The position numbers and the translations under genes are program-made. A stretch of DNA of 64,000 bases from JAAZGD01 sp964489555 (GTDB taxonomy: Bacteria > Bacillota > Clostridia > Peptostreptococcales > Anaerovoracaceae), in contig CAZAZF010000006.1 in the NCBI GenBank assembly GCA_964489555.1, forward strand, positions 1 to 64,000, in the 5' to 3' direction. The notes below the pieces were generated by a model. It searched no databases. It saw only the letters and a list, made by a program, of their open reading frames with translations, and was not told where the DNA came from. Below, in pieces: positions 33,867 through 41,390 of the stretch; position 1 is the first letter of the stretch; the number at the start of each line of letters is the position of its first letter.

Positions 33867-36015
33867 AAACATCGGGGTCTATTTATTGATCTTCGCCATT
33901 GTCATATTTATGGCGTGGTTTTATCGGGGAGTTCCCCAGGACCAGGCATTGAAGGAAGTGCCTTTTTCTACTTTCGTGAATCATCTTGCGGCAGAAAGAG
34001 TAAAAGAATTAAATATTACGGAAACCAAATTGACAGGGGAGCTGAAAAGCGGGGAAACCGTGTATGCCTTTGCCTCTTCCTTGGTGGACATACAGTTATT
34101 AAATGAGAAATATGTGTTTCCCCAAATCGAAGGGGGAACCTTGGAATACTCCTCCGACGAGCCGGTTCGTACACCATGGTACGTTTCAATGTTACCCACT
34201 TTGCTTTTAATCGGAGTGATTGTGGTCTTTTGGGTAATGATTATGCGGCAGCAAAGTGGCGGCAAGGTCATGCAATTCGGCAAGTCCAAGGCAAGGATTG
34301 CCAAGGATGACGAATTGAAAAGGGTCACATTCAAGGAAGTTGCCGGATTGGACGAGGAAAAACAGGAGTTGGAGGAAGTGGTGGATTTCCTGAAACACCC
34401 GAAAAAATATCGGGAGCTGGGGGCTCGAATTCCCAAGGGAATTTTGTTGGTAGGTCCTCCCGGAACGGGAAAAACATACATTTCCAAAGCCACTGCCGGA
34501 GAAGCCGGAGTTCCTTTCTTTTCCATTTCCGGTTCGGATTTTGTAGAAATGTTTGTAGGAGTAGGGGCTTCTCGAGTACGAGATTTGTTTGAGCAGGCAA
34601 AAAAGAATTCTCCTTGCATTATATTCATCGATGAAATTGATGCGGTGGGCAGAAAGAGAGGAGCCGGACTGGGCGGAGGCCATGACGAGAGAGAGCAGAC
34701 CTTGAACCAACTGCTTGTTGAAATGGATGGGTTCGGGGAGAATGTGGGAATTATCATTTTGGCGGCTACCAATCGACCGGATATTCTGGACCCTGCCTTG
34801 CTGAGACCGGGAAGATTTGACCGGCAGGTAATCATAGGGGTTCCGGATATCAAAGGCCGGGAAGAAGTGTTCCGGGTCCATGCGAAGAATAAACCTCTGG
34901 ATCCGGAGGTAGATCCGGTGGTGCTGGCCCGAAGAACTCCCGGGTTCACACCGGCGGACATCGAAAATCTGCTTAATGAAGCGGCCTTGATTACAGCCCG
35001 AAGAAATGGATTAAAGATTCGAATGGATGAAATTGAGGAAGCCATTACCAAGGTGATTGCCGGGCCGGAAAAGAAAAGCCGGGTCATCAGCGAAGGCGAG
35101 CGAAGACTGACGGCTTATCACGAAGCGGGGCATGCTATTGTGGCGCATAGCCTTCCCAATAGCGATCCGGTACATCAGATTACCATCATTCCCCGGGGTA
35201 GGGCCGGTGGATTCACTATGGTATTGCCCAGAGAGGATCGGTATTACGGAACAAAAACGGATATGAAGGAGCAAATTGTTCATCTTTTGGGAGGCCGTGT
35301 GGCGGAAAAGCTGACTTTGGATGATATTTCCACAGGGGCCAGCAATGATATTATGCGAGCTACGGAGATTGCACGTGACATGGTCACCAAATATGGATTT
35401 AGCGATAAATTGGGTCCGGTAAACTATAGTTCCTCTGATGAAGTGTTCCTGGGGAAGGATTTTTCAACCCGGAAGAATTATTCGGAGGAAGTGGCTTCGG
35501 AAATTGACCAGGAAATTCAAACCTTGATTGAAGAGGGATATAAAACCGCAGAAGGCATTCTGACCCGGCATATGGACAAACTCCATGCGGTGGCTCAAGC
35601 CCTTTTGGAAATTGAGACTTTGGACGGGGAACAGTTTGAAGCCTTGTACAACGGGAATTTGACGCCGGAGGATTTGGCCAAGGATGTAGAAGAAAAAAGC
35701 CAGGCCAGGCAGCGAATGAATGAAATGGAAGCGGAAGAAGCGGTCAAGATGTGGAAGGAGCGAGAGCGGCGGGAAGCGGAAGAACTGGCCAAGTATGAAG
35801 AGGTGGTTGCGGAAAGAGGCAACAAACCTGCTGTGAAGAAAGGCTGCCCTGACCGGATGGAAGGAGAAGTGCCTCCCGGCCACGAAGAACGATGCTTGCG
35901 GTCCAAACCTCTGACGAAAAGAGAGGGAGGCCGAAGATATAAGTTGAGGGGAAACATTAAGGAGAAAGGCAAACAGGAAAACATCGGTAAGGCAAAGAAA
36001 AAGAAAGAGGATTAG
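33850..36015 (+). CDS. ftsH: Membrane AAA+ zinc metalloprotease FtsH
   Basis: 721 residues. Two N-terminal membrane helices (about 8-25 and 110-133) flank an extracytoplasmic domain. Then come an AAA+ module with Walker A GPPGTGKT (202-209; here followed by YISKA instead of the common LLAKA), second region of homology, and the zinc protease motif HEAGH near residue 430. It degrades membrane and regulatory proteins. The C-terminus extends about 100 residues past the protease as a charged, coiled, Lys/Arg-rich tail with two Cys, longer than usual. The start is a TTG; AAGGAGG fits 33850 (11 nt), with TTG 33829 and 33859 as alternatives. It overlaps tilS by 17 nt. Confidence 0.95.
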   Translation: MNRLAKNIGVYLLIFAIVIFMAWFYRGVPQDQALKEVPFSTFVNHLAAERVKELNITETKLTGELKSGETVYAFASSLVDIQLLNEKYVFPQIEGGTLEYSSDEPVRTPWYVSMLPTLLLIGVIVVFWVMIMRQQSGGKVMQFGKSKARIAKDDELKRVTFKEVAGLDEEKQELEEVVDFLKHPKKYRELGARIPKGILLVGPPGTGKTYISKATAGEAGVPFFSISGSDFVEMFVGVGASRVRDLFEQAKKNSPCIIFIDEIDAVGRKRGAGLGGGHDEREQTLNQLLVEMDGFGENVGIIILAATNRPDILDPALLRPGRFDRQVIIGVPDIKGREEVFRVHAKNKPLDPEVDPVVLARRTPGFTPADIENLLNEAALITARRNGLKIRMDEIEEAITKVIAGPEKKSRVISEGERRLTAYHEAGHAIVAHSLPNSDPVHQITIIPRGRAGGFTMVLPREDRYYGTKTDMKEQIVHLLGGRVAEKLTLDDISTGASNDIMRATEIARDMVTKYGFSDKLGPVNYSSSDEVFLGKDFSTRKNYSEEVASEIDQEIQTLIEEGYKTAEGILTRHMDKLHAVAQALLEIETLDGEQFEALYNGNLTPEDLAKDVEEKSQARQRMNEMEAEEAVKMWKERERREAEELAKYEEVVAERGNKPAVKKGCPDRMEGEVPPGHEERCLRSKPLTKREGGRRYKLRGNIKEKGKQENIGKAKKKKED

Positions 36016-36017
36016 CC

Positions 36018-37601
36018 ATGAAACTGAAATTGGGCAAATGTCTGGAAATGGATGCTTTTAAAGACGCCAAGGTGGTGGCCGGCAAAGGGAATCTTGACCA
36101 AATAATCCGAACCATATCCATGTTGGAGTCTTCAGAGGAAGAAGAGGTGGCCAAATACATGGCCCACTCCGGAGAGTTGATGTTGACCGGTTTCTTTGGT
36201 GCCAAGGAAGATTTGGAAAAGCAGAAGGCTGTAATCCGACAGTTGAGCAAAGCCAAGGCGGTAGGTCTCTGTGTTTTTTATGTGGGTAGCGTGGTGAAAG
36301 AATTGGCTCCCCAGGTGATTGCAGAGGCAGAAGGGTTGGGGTTTCCTTTGATACAGATGGCCAATCGAAATCTCCCCACACCCGGCGATGTGATTACTGC
36401 ACTGGCCAGCGCCATGGCTCATGAAGACGAGTTTGGAAACCGGTTGATAAACAATACGGTATCTCATCTGTTGAACTTTGAAAAACATGCCAGCTTTCAG
36501 GATGCATTAAGGGAAGCGGCCATTAAGAATGATTTTCAGGTGGTATTGCTATCTGAGGATTTTAATCCCATTCTCACAGTGGAAACCAGATATCGCACTA
36601 CCATTGCCGATGCCATTAGTCTAGGAAGAGCCCGTGAGGGGGATGTGGAACAAACATCAGTGTATACCCTTTTGGATGTAAATGGGGTGTTGACTTATTG
36701 GGGACCGGTGACCATTGGAGGAGACAAGTATTTCATGTTCATCGTAGACAATGAAGATTCCTATACGGCGGCGGAAATTACCAAATTGGCAGAGATTATT
36801 GAATTGGCCATGGGAATGTGGAAGTATACTCCGGAAAGAGATGCCAAGGCGGAGTTTATCAAAGCTCTGATGAGAGGAAACAAATCCCTGGCCTATACCC
36901 TGAAAGAAGAAGCGGACATCAAGCCTCCGGATATCATCAGCGTATTTTTTGCCCGAGGGATTGATAAGGTGATGAGTGGAGAAATTCTGACTACCTTTGA
37001 GGGGGAAAGCGGACTTTCGTTGATCCGCCTCAACGAAGGGGAGGAAACCTATGGTATGATCGTTTCCCGGGAAAACAGTGGAGATGAGGATCAAGTGTCG
37101 GCCAAGATGAGTTGCGTCAACTTGTTCAACAATCTGAAGGAAAACAAAGCTGTACGAATCTTCCATGTCACCGGTGTGGATGGCATTGAAGGAGCTGGAG
37201 ATGCTTTTCGCCTCATCAGCGAGTCCTGGTCCTTTGTGCAAAGTGTGTTTCCATACAAACGGGTTTTCACGAAATATGAGTTGACGTTGGTGAGCAATTG
37301 CATCAACATTCAGCTTCAGGGGGGATATGTAAAGAAAAACTACATGGAGCTTCTGGATGTGTTTAATGAAAAGAAAAGCAATAAAGGCAAACAGCTTTTG
37401 GAAACCTTGGAGACTTTCGTTCTGGATGCAGGAATGAACAGCGCCAAGACCAGTGAGTTTATGGGAATTCATACCAATACTGTTCAATACCGCTTGAAAA
37501 AAATCAACGACATTTTAGGGGTGGAGATTACAGGAAACCGGGTGGTGCCGGGATTGACTATTTCACTGGCTTTAAAGAGATTGGAGCGGGTAATTATTTA
37601 G
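36018..37601 (+). CDS. PucR-family transcriptional regulator
   Basis: 527 residues. An N-terminal PucR-type sensory domain (about 1-130; LGKCLEMDAFKDAKVVAG...), a middle domain, and a C-terminal PucR helix-turn-helix: LLETLETFVLDAGMNSAKTSEFMGIHTNTVQYRLKKIND is read across about 465-505. Family members respond to small metabolites and activate catabolic genes. It begins 2 nt after ftsH yet stands 146 nt before the decarboxylase subunit genes, so it may control these. The effector is unknown. Confidence 0.88.
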   Translation: MKLKLGKCLEMDAFKDAKVVAGKGNLDQIIRTISMLESSEEEEVAKYMAHSGELMLTGFFGAKEDLEKQKAVIRQLSKAKAVGLCVFYVGSVVKELAPQVIAEAEGLGFPLIQMANRNLPTPGDVITALASAMAHEDEFGNRLINNTVSHLLNFEKHASFQDALREAAIKNDFQVVLLSEDFNPILTVETRYRTTIADAISLGRAREGDVEQTSVYTLLDVNGVLTYWGPVTIGGDKYFMFIVDNEDSYTAAEITKLAEIIELAMGMWKYTPERDAKAEFIKALMRGNKSLAYTLKEEADIKPPDIISVFFARGIDKVMSGEILTTFEGESGLSLIRLNEGEETYGMIVSRENSGDEDQVSAKMSCVNLFNNLKENKAVRIFHVTGVDGIEGAGDAFRLISESWSFVQSVFPYKRVFTKYELTLVSNCINIQLQGGYVKKNYMELLDVFNEKKSNKGKQLLETLETFVLDAGMNSAKTSEFMGIHTNTVQYRLKKINDILGVEITGNRVVPGLTISLALKRLERVII

Positions 37602-37653
37602 AAACCGTTCAGAAGGCCGGCAGAAAGGTATCATGTATACAAGATAGAAACCC

Positions 37654-37682
37654 TTGATTATTCCAGCGGTATAGGTTATAGT
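37654..37682 (+). promoter_or_regulatory. Promoter for the decarboxylase subunit operon
   Basis: TTGATT (37654-37659), 17-nt spacer, TATAGT (37677-37682). A TGTATACA palindrome lies 12 nt upstream of the -35 (37634-37641) and could be an activator site, but it is short. Confidence 0.55.
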
Positions 37683-37747
37683 ATATCCGGTGCGTTTGCC
37701 ACCCTTTCCAACAAAAATAGTCCAATATTTCAAGGAGGAAACCAATA

Positions 37748-39289
37748 ATGAACAAGCTTGAAGAACTCCGTACTTTAAAAGAGCAGATTGCTCAGGGCGG
37801 GGGTCCGAAAAGAATCGAGGCCCAGCACAAAAGCAATAAGCTTACGGCCAGGGAACGACTCGACATCTTATTTGACGAGGGAAGCTTCGTTGAAATAGAT
37901 ACATTTGTGAGCCATCGTTGCAACAATTTTGATATGCCGGACAAGAAATTTCCGGGGGACGGCGTAGTGACCGGCTATGGCCAGGTCAATGGTCGTCTGG
38001 CCTTTGCCTTTGCACAGGATTTTACCGTTTTGGGAGGTTCTTTGGGGGAATACCATGCGGAAAAAATTGTGAAAGTACAGAATCTGGCCTTGAAGATGGG
38101 TGCTCCTTGTGTGGGCATCAACGATTCCGGTGGAGCCCGAATTCAAGAAGGGGTGAATTCTCTTTCCGGATTTGCAAAAATCTTCTACAATAACACCATC
38201 AGTTCCGGAGTGGTACCGCAGATTTCAGTTATTATGGGACCTTGTGCCGGTGGTGCTGTGTATTCTCCGGCCATTACCGACTTCGTATTTATGGTGGATA
38301 AAACCAGCCAGATGTTCATTACCGGGCCCCAGGTTATCAAGACGGTTACGGGGGAAGACATTTCTGCAGAAGCTTTAGGTGGTGCCATGGCCCACAACTC
38401 CATTTCCGGAGTGGCCCATTTCTTTGGTAGAGATGATGCCAGTACCCTTCAGGATGTGAGAGAGCTCTTGAGCTACTTGCCCTCCAACAATATGGAGAAA
38501 GTACCTACTATGGCTACTGCTGACGATCCCAATCGTTTGATACCGGAATTCAACGAAATCATTCCGGAAAACCCCAACAAAGCTTATGATGTGTACGATG
38601 TGATTCGCGGCCTGGCCGATGATGGAAAATTGTATGACGTCATGCCTTATTATGCAAAGAACATCGTGACTTCTTTTATTCGAATGAACGGCGAGACGGT
38701 GGGTGTCATTGCCAACCAGCCTAAGGTGGCAGCCGGATGCTTGGACATTAATGCCTCCGATAAAGCCGCGCGTTTCATTCGAAGATGCGATGCCTTTAAC
38801 ATTCCCTTGCTTACATTAGTGGATGTTCCGGGATTCTTACCGGGAACCGCCCAGGAGCATGGAGGAATTATACGACATGGCGCCAAGCTACTTTATGCAT
38901 ACAGCGAAGCTACTGTGCCCAAGGTGACCATGATTTTGAGAAAAGCCTACGGCGGAGCCTATATCGGGATGTGTTGTCGTGAGTTGGGAGCGGATATGGT
39001 ATTGGCATGGCCTTCTGCACAAATCGCAGTAATGGGGGCTTCCGGTGCGGCTAACATCGTATTCAAGAATGATATCGCTGCTGCTGATGATCCCATTTCC
39101 AAAAGAGATGAGAAAATTGCCCAGTACGAAGAAATGTTCAACAATCCCTACCGGGCTGCAGAAATGGGTTATGTAGACGATGTCATTGAACCGGCAACGG
39201 CTCGACAACGAGTTATCAATGCTTTTGATATGCTGAGCTCCAAAAGACAATCTTTGCCAGCGAAAAAGCATGGAAATATACCACTATAG
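37748..39289 (+). CDS. mmdA: Carboxyltransferase (alpha) subunit, methylmalonyl-CoA decarboxylase type
   Basis: 513 residues of the acyl-CoA carboxyltransferase family, close to MmdA and propionyl-CoA carboxylase beta. Visible: KLTARERLDILFDEGSF, the acyl-CoA oxyanion regions GINDSGGARIQEGV and IMGPCAGGAVYSPA, and in the second half DVPGFLPGTAQEHGG and KAYGGAYIGM. It moves carboxyl groups between an acyl-CoA and biotin on the carrier protein. The following gamma-like subunit and carrier point to a sodium-pumping decarboxylase, but the membrane beta subunit is absent from this window. AAGGAGG precedes the ATG. Confidence 0.92.
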   Translation: MNKLEELRTLKEQIAQGGGPKRIEAQHKSNKLTARERLDILFDEGSFVEIDTFVSHRCNNFDMPDKKFPGDGVVTGYGQVNGRLAFAFAQDFTVLGGSLGEYHAEKIVKVQNLALKMGAPCVGINDSGGARIQEGVNSLSGFAKIFYNNTISSGVVPQISVIMGPCAGGAVYSPAITDFVFMVDKTSQMFITGPQVIKTVTGEDISAEALGGAMAHNSISGVAHFFGRDDASTLQDVRELLSYLPSNNMEKVPTMATADDPNRLIPEFNEIIPENPNKAYDVYDVIRGLADDGKLYDVMPYYAKNIVTSFIRMNGETVGVIANQPKVAAGCLDINASDKAARFIRRCDAFNIPLLTLVDVPGFLPGTAQEHGGIIRHGAKLLYAYSEATVPKVTMILRKAYGGAYIGMCCRELGADMVLAWPSAQIAVMGASGAANIVFKNDIAAADDPISKRDEKIAQYEEMFNNPYRAAEMGYVDDVIEPATARQRVINAFDMLSSKRQSLPAKKHGNIPL

Positions 39290-39304
39290 GGAGAGGAGGC
39301 AATC

Positions 39305-39727
39305 ATGGAACATGTATCGTTGATGGAAAGATTTGCAGATCCCCAGCTGTTTGAAAGCCTAAATATGGGAGAAAAGTTGATTGGTGGAGCCATTACCACT
39401 TTGGTGGGCATGGGAATTACCTTTATCATCTTGATTTTACTGGCGTTACTCATCGTGATTATGGATCGCCTAATTGAGAACCCCCATAAAAAATCCAAGG
39501 AACCGGTTCCTGAAAAGGCGGCAACTCAATCGGCACCCGCTGCGGCGGTAACTACTGAACCGGATGCAGGGCAATTAATTGCCGTTATCACGTCCGTTAT
39601 TGCTGCTTTGGAGGGCAATAAGGTGACCAGTAATCTAGTGGTACGAAAAATCAATAGAACGGCAGGTCCGGCACTGGCTTGGAGCGTGGCTGGGCAACAG
39701 GACGCCATCGCCAGCAGAAAACGATAG
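39305..39727 (+). CDS. OadG-like gamma subunit of a sodium-pump decarboxylase
   Basis: 140 residues. One membrane helix (about 33-54, GMGITFIILILLALLIVIM), preceded by a short outer segment, then a Pro/Ala/Lys linker and a C-terminal part ending in a basic region. This is the layout of OadG/MmdD subunits that stabilise the complex at the membrane. The C-terminal stretch (about 80-140; LIAVITSVIAALEGNKVTSNLVVRKI) matches the commonly fused segment of such proteins. 15 nt after mmdA, 27 nt before the biotin carrier gene. Confidence 0.85.
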   Translation: MEHVSLMERFADPQLFESLNMGEKLIGGAITTLVGMGITFIILILLALLIVIMDRLIENPHKKSKEPVPEKAATQSAPAAAVTTEPDAGQLIAVITSVIAALEGNKVTSNLVVRKINRTAGPALAWSVAGQQDAIASRKR

Positions 39728-39754
39728 AGAATAATAGGTAAGGAGAAACAAACA

Positions 39755-40147
39755 ATGAAAAAATATAACATCGTCGTAAACGGAACAACCTATCAGGTGG
39801 AAGTAGAAGAAATGGGCACTGCCGCAGCGGCTCCGGCAGCAGCTCCTGCTCCGGTAGCAGCGCCTGCACCCGCGCCCGCAGCAGCTCCTGCACCCGCACC
39901 GGCGGCTGCACCGGCTCCTGCCGCAGCGGCTGGGGCACAGACGGTAACATCCCCCATGCCGGGAACGGTTTTGGATGTAAAGGTAACGCCGGGACAAGCG
40001 GTCAAGAGTGGGGACGTTCTTCTGATTTTAGAAGCCATGAAGATGGAAAATGAAATCATGGCTCCTGCCGATGGGACCGTAGACACGGTTCCTGTAGCAA
40101 AGGGGGCATCTGTGAATTCCGGAGATGTATTGGTAACTTTGAAATAG
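39755..40147 (+). CDS. mmdC: Biotin carboxyl carrier subunit
   Basis: 130 residues. A short N-terminal strand region, an Ala/Pro linker (about 22-62), and a biotinyl domain with the biotinylation motif EAMKMEN (Lys about 96). It shuttles CO2 between carboxyltransferase and decarboxylase subunits. The Ala/Pro linker is encoded by a GC-rich repetitive stretch and is flexible by design in this family. A stem-loop follows. Confidence 0.93.
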   Translation: MKKYNIVVNGTTYQVEVEEMGTAAAAPAAAPAPVAAPAPAPAAAPAPAPAAAPAPAAAAGAQTVTSPMPGTVLDVKVTPGQAVKSGDVLLILEAMKMENEIMAPADGTVDTVPVAKGASVNSGDVLVTLK

Positions 40148-40162
40148 TTGGATAAAATATAT

Positions 40163-40192
40163 GGAAAGCACCCCATGGACAGGGTGCTTTCC
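40163..40192 (+). terminator. Strong hairpin after mmdC
   Basis: Perfect 11-bp stem GGAAAGCACCC / GGGTGCTTTCC with an 8-nt loop. The T run after it is weak, so it may only partly terminate or may protect the mRNA end. Confidence 0.6.
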
Positions 40193-40227
40193 GCCTTTAT
40201 TAGATGCAGAGCAAAGGAGAAAAAACC

Positions 40228-41028
40228 ATGCTACTAGCTTTTGATGTGGGCAATACCAATATTGTATTGGGTGCCTTTCAGGAACGTGAACTAATCCAAA
40301 GTTGGCGTATCGAAACCGATAACGGTAAGACAGCGGACGAGTTTGGAATGATTATCAGTCAATTTTTTGCCTATGAAGGACTGTCCTTAGAGGATATTGA
40401 AGATGTGATTATATCCACGGTAGTTCCTTCCATGCTGTATACCTTACAGCATCTTTCCATGAAGTACTTTAATCGTCGGGCCATCGTCATTGAGCCTGGT
40501 GTGAAGACCGGCTTGAAAATTAAGTACGATAACCCCAAGCAAGTGGGGGCCGATCGGATTGTGAATGCGGTGGCTGCTTTGGCCAAATATGGGGGTCCCT
40601 TAATTATCATTGATTTTGGCACAGCTACCACCTTTTGCGCTGTTACCGAGGACTCGGAGTATTTGGGCGGCACCATTGCACCGGGCTTGAAAATTGCTTC
40701 CGAAGCTCTTTTTGAAAAGACGGCCAAGTTACCCAAGGTGGAGTTAGAAGACCCGGGGCATGCTATATGTCGAAATACCATAGAATCCATGCAATCCGGA
40801 TTGGTGTACGGTCACATGGGCATGGTGGAATTCATCGTTGAAAAGATCAAGAAGGAGCTTATGGAATTGGGGGCTTCCAAGCCACCGGTGGTGATTGCCA
40901 CAGGAGGTCTTGCCACTCTTATCGAAAGTGGACTGCAGTGCATTGACCATGTTGACAAATTGCTTTCTTTGGAAGGACTGGAAATCATTTACGAGAAAAA
41001 CCGGCCAAAGAAGGCGATGAAACCATAG
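40228..41028 (+). CDS. coaX: Type III pantothenate kinase
   Basis: 266 residues of the ASKHA fold. It phosphorylates pantothenate, the first step of CoA synthesis. Visible: FDVGNTN (phosphate 1 motif, 5-11), VGADRIVNAVAA, IIDFGTATTFCAV (phosphate 2/catalytic Asp), GGTIAPGLKI and VIATGGLA near the C-terminus. AAAGGAG at 40212-40218 supports ATG 40228; an upstream ATG at 40204 is less likely. No potassium-binding anomaly can be told by eye. Ends at a strong terminator. Location between ftsH and dusB matches the Bacillus order apart from the inserted pucR/decarboxylase block. Confidence 0.94.
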   Translation: MLLAFDVGNTNIVLGAFQERELIQSWRIETDNGKTADEFGMIISQFFAYEGLSLEDIEDVIISTVVPSMLYTLQHLSMKYFNRRAIVIEPGVKTGLKIKYDNPKQVGADRIVNAVAALAKYGGPLIIIDFGTATTFCAVTEDSEYLGGTIAPGLKIASEALFEKTAKLPKVELEDPGHAICRNTIESMQSGLVYGHMGMVEFIVEKIKKELMELGASKPPVVIATGGLATLIESGLQCIDHVDKLLSLEGLEIIYEKNRPKKAMKP

Positions 41029-41060
41029 AAGAAATCACAGGAAATAGAATAAAATGGGTT

Positions 41061-41087
41061 AAAAAGGAGGCCAGCAGCCTCTTTTTT
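41061..41087 (+). terminator. Terminator after coaX
   Basis: AAAAAGGAGGC (41061-41071), loop CAGCA, GCCTCTTTTTT (41077-41087): 11 paired positions with one G-T, ending in T6. Confidence 0.85.
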
Positions 41088-41088
41088 G

Positions 41089-41118
41089 TTGACAAAGAAA
41101 AGGTTTCTGTGGTAGTAT
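41089..41118 (+). promoter_or_regulatory. Promoter of the orphan small gene
   Basis: Perfect TTGACA (41089-41094), 18-nt spacer, TAGTAT (41113-41118). It starts immediately after the coaX terminator. Confidence 0.65.
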
Positions 41119-41157
41119 CACTTTATAAAGTTATCCCTTTATAGAAATAAAGTGATA
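41116..41157 (+). promoter_or_regulatory. Operator-like inverted repeat over the start site of the small gene
   Basis: TATCACTTTAT (41116-41126) is a perfect inverted copy of ATAAAGTGATA (41147-41157). The arms cover the -10 box and the transcript start, and the 20-nt centre carries another CTTTATA. This position suits a repressor; the regulator is unknown. Confidence 0.5.
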
Positions 41158-41182
41158 AACAGGCAAAAACATGGAGAAGAAA

Positions 41183-41320
41183 ATGGACGAAAAAGAAAAA
41201 AAGGTTTCCTTGGAAAAAAATCAAGGCGGGCCGCAGGAGGAAACAGCCCCGGGTAACGAGCAGGAATGGGAATATGACATGTATGCGCCGGTGCCTTCTT
41301 TGAATTGCGGGTACCATTAA
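41183..41320 (+). CDS. Orphan small protein of 45 residues
   Basis: Not a recognised family. From ATG 41183 (GGAGAAG 6 nt upstream) it encodes 45 residues; an ATG at 41171 would give 49. The first half is Lys/Glu-rich and surely soluble; the second half is acidic then aromatic, ending EWEYDMYAPVPSLNCGYH with a single Cys four residues from the end. There is no signal peptide or membrane helix. It stands alone between its own promoter/operator and its own terminator, in a 360-nt gap between coaX and dusB. A peptide substrate for modification, a small regulator or a metal-binding tail are all possible; none is shown. Confidence 0.6.
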   Translation: MDEKEKKVSLEKNQGGPQEETAPGNEQEWEYDMYAPVPSLNCGYH

Positions 41321-41350
41321 CCAGCGATTGCCGCACAATGGTTGCAATTG

Positions 41351-41376
41351 AAATCTTCCCTGGAGGAAGATTTTTT
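41351..41376 (+). terminator. Terminator after the orphan small gene
   Basis: Perfect 9-bp stem AAATCTTCC (41351-41359) / GGAAGATTT (41365-41373), loop CTGGA, then T3 more. The dusB -10 element begins in its T run. Confidence 0.85.
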
Positions 41377-41384
41377 GATATACT
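41376..41384 (+). promoter_or_regulatory. Extended -10 box of dusB
   Basis: TGATATACT with TATACT at 41379-41384, 6 nt before the ATG. The expected start of transcription is the A of the ATG itself. The -35 position falls in the terminator stem and is poor. Confidence 0.55.
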
Positions 41385-41390
41385 CATAGT

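Noticed and set aside
33981..35087. 368-codon minus-strand open frame within ftsH
   Set aside because: Ser/Pro-rich antisense frame caused by codon bias of ftsH; no ribosome site or promoter.
37634..37641. TGTATACA palindrome upstream of the decarboxylase promoter
   Set aside because: Eight bases only; expected to occur often by chance. Mentioned with the promoter but not claimed as an operator.
39830..39930. GC-rich repetitive tract that could be taken as a tandem repeat element
   Set aside because: It encodes the Ala/Pro linker of the biotin carrier protein, normal for that family.
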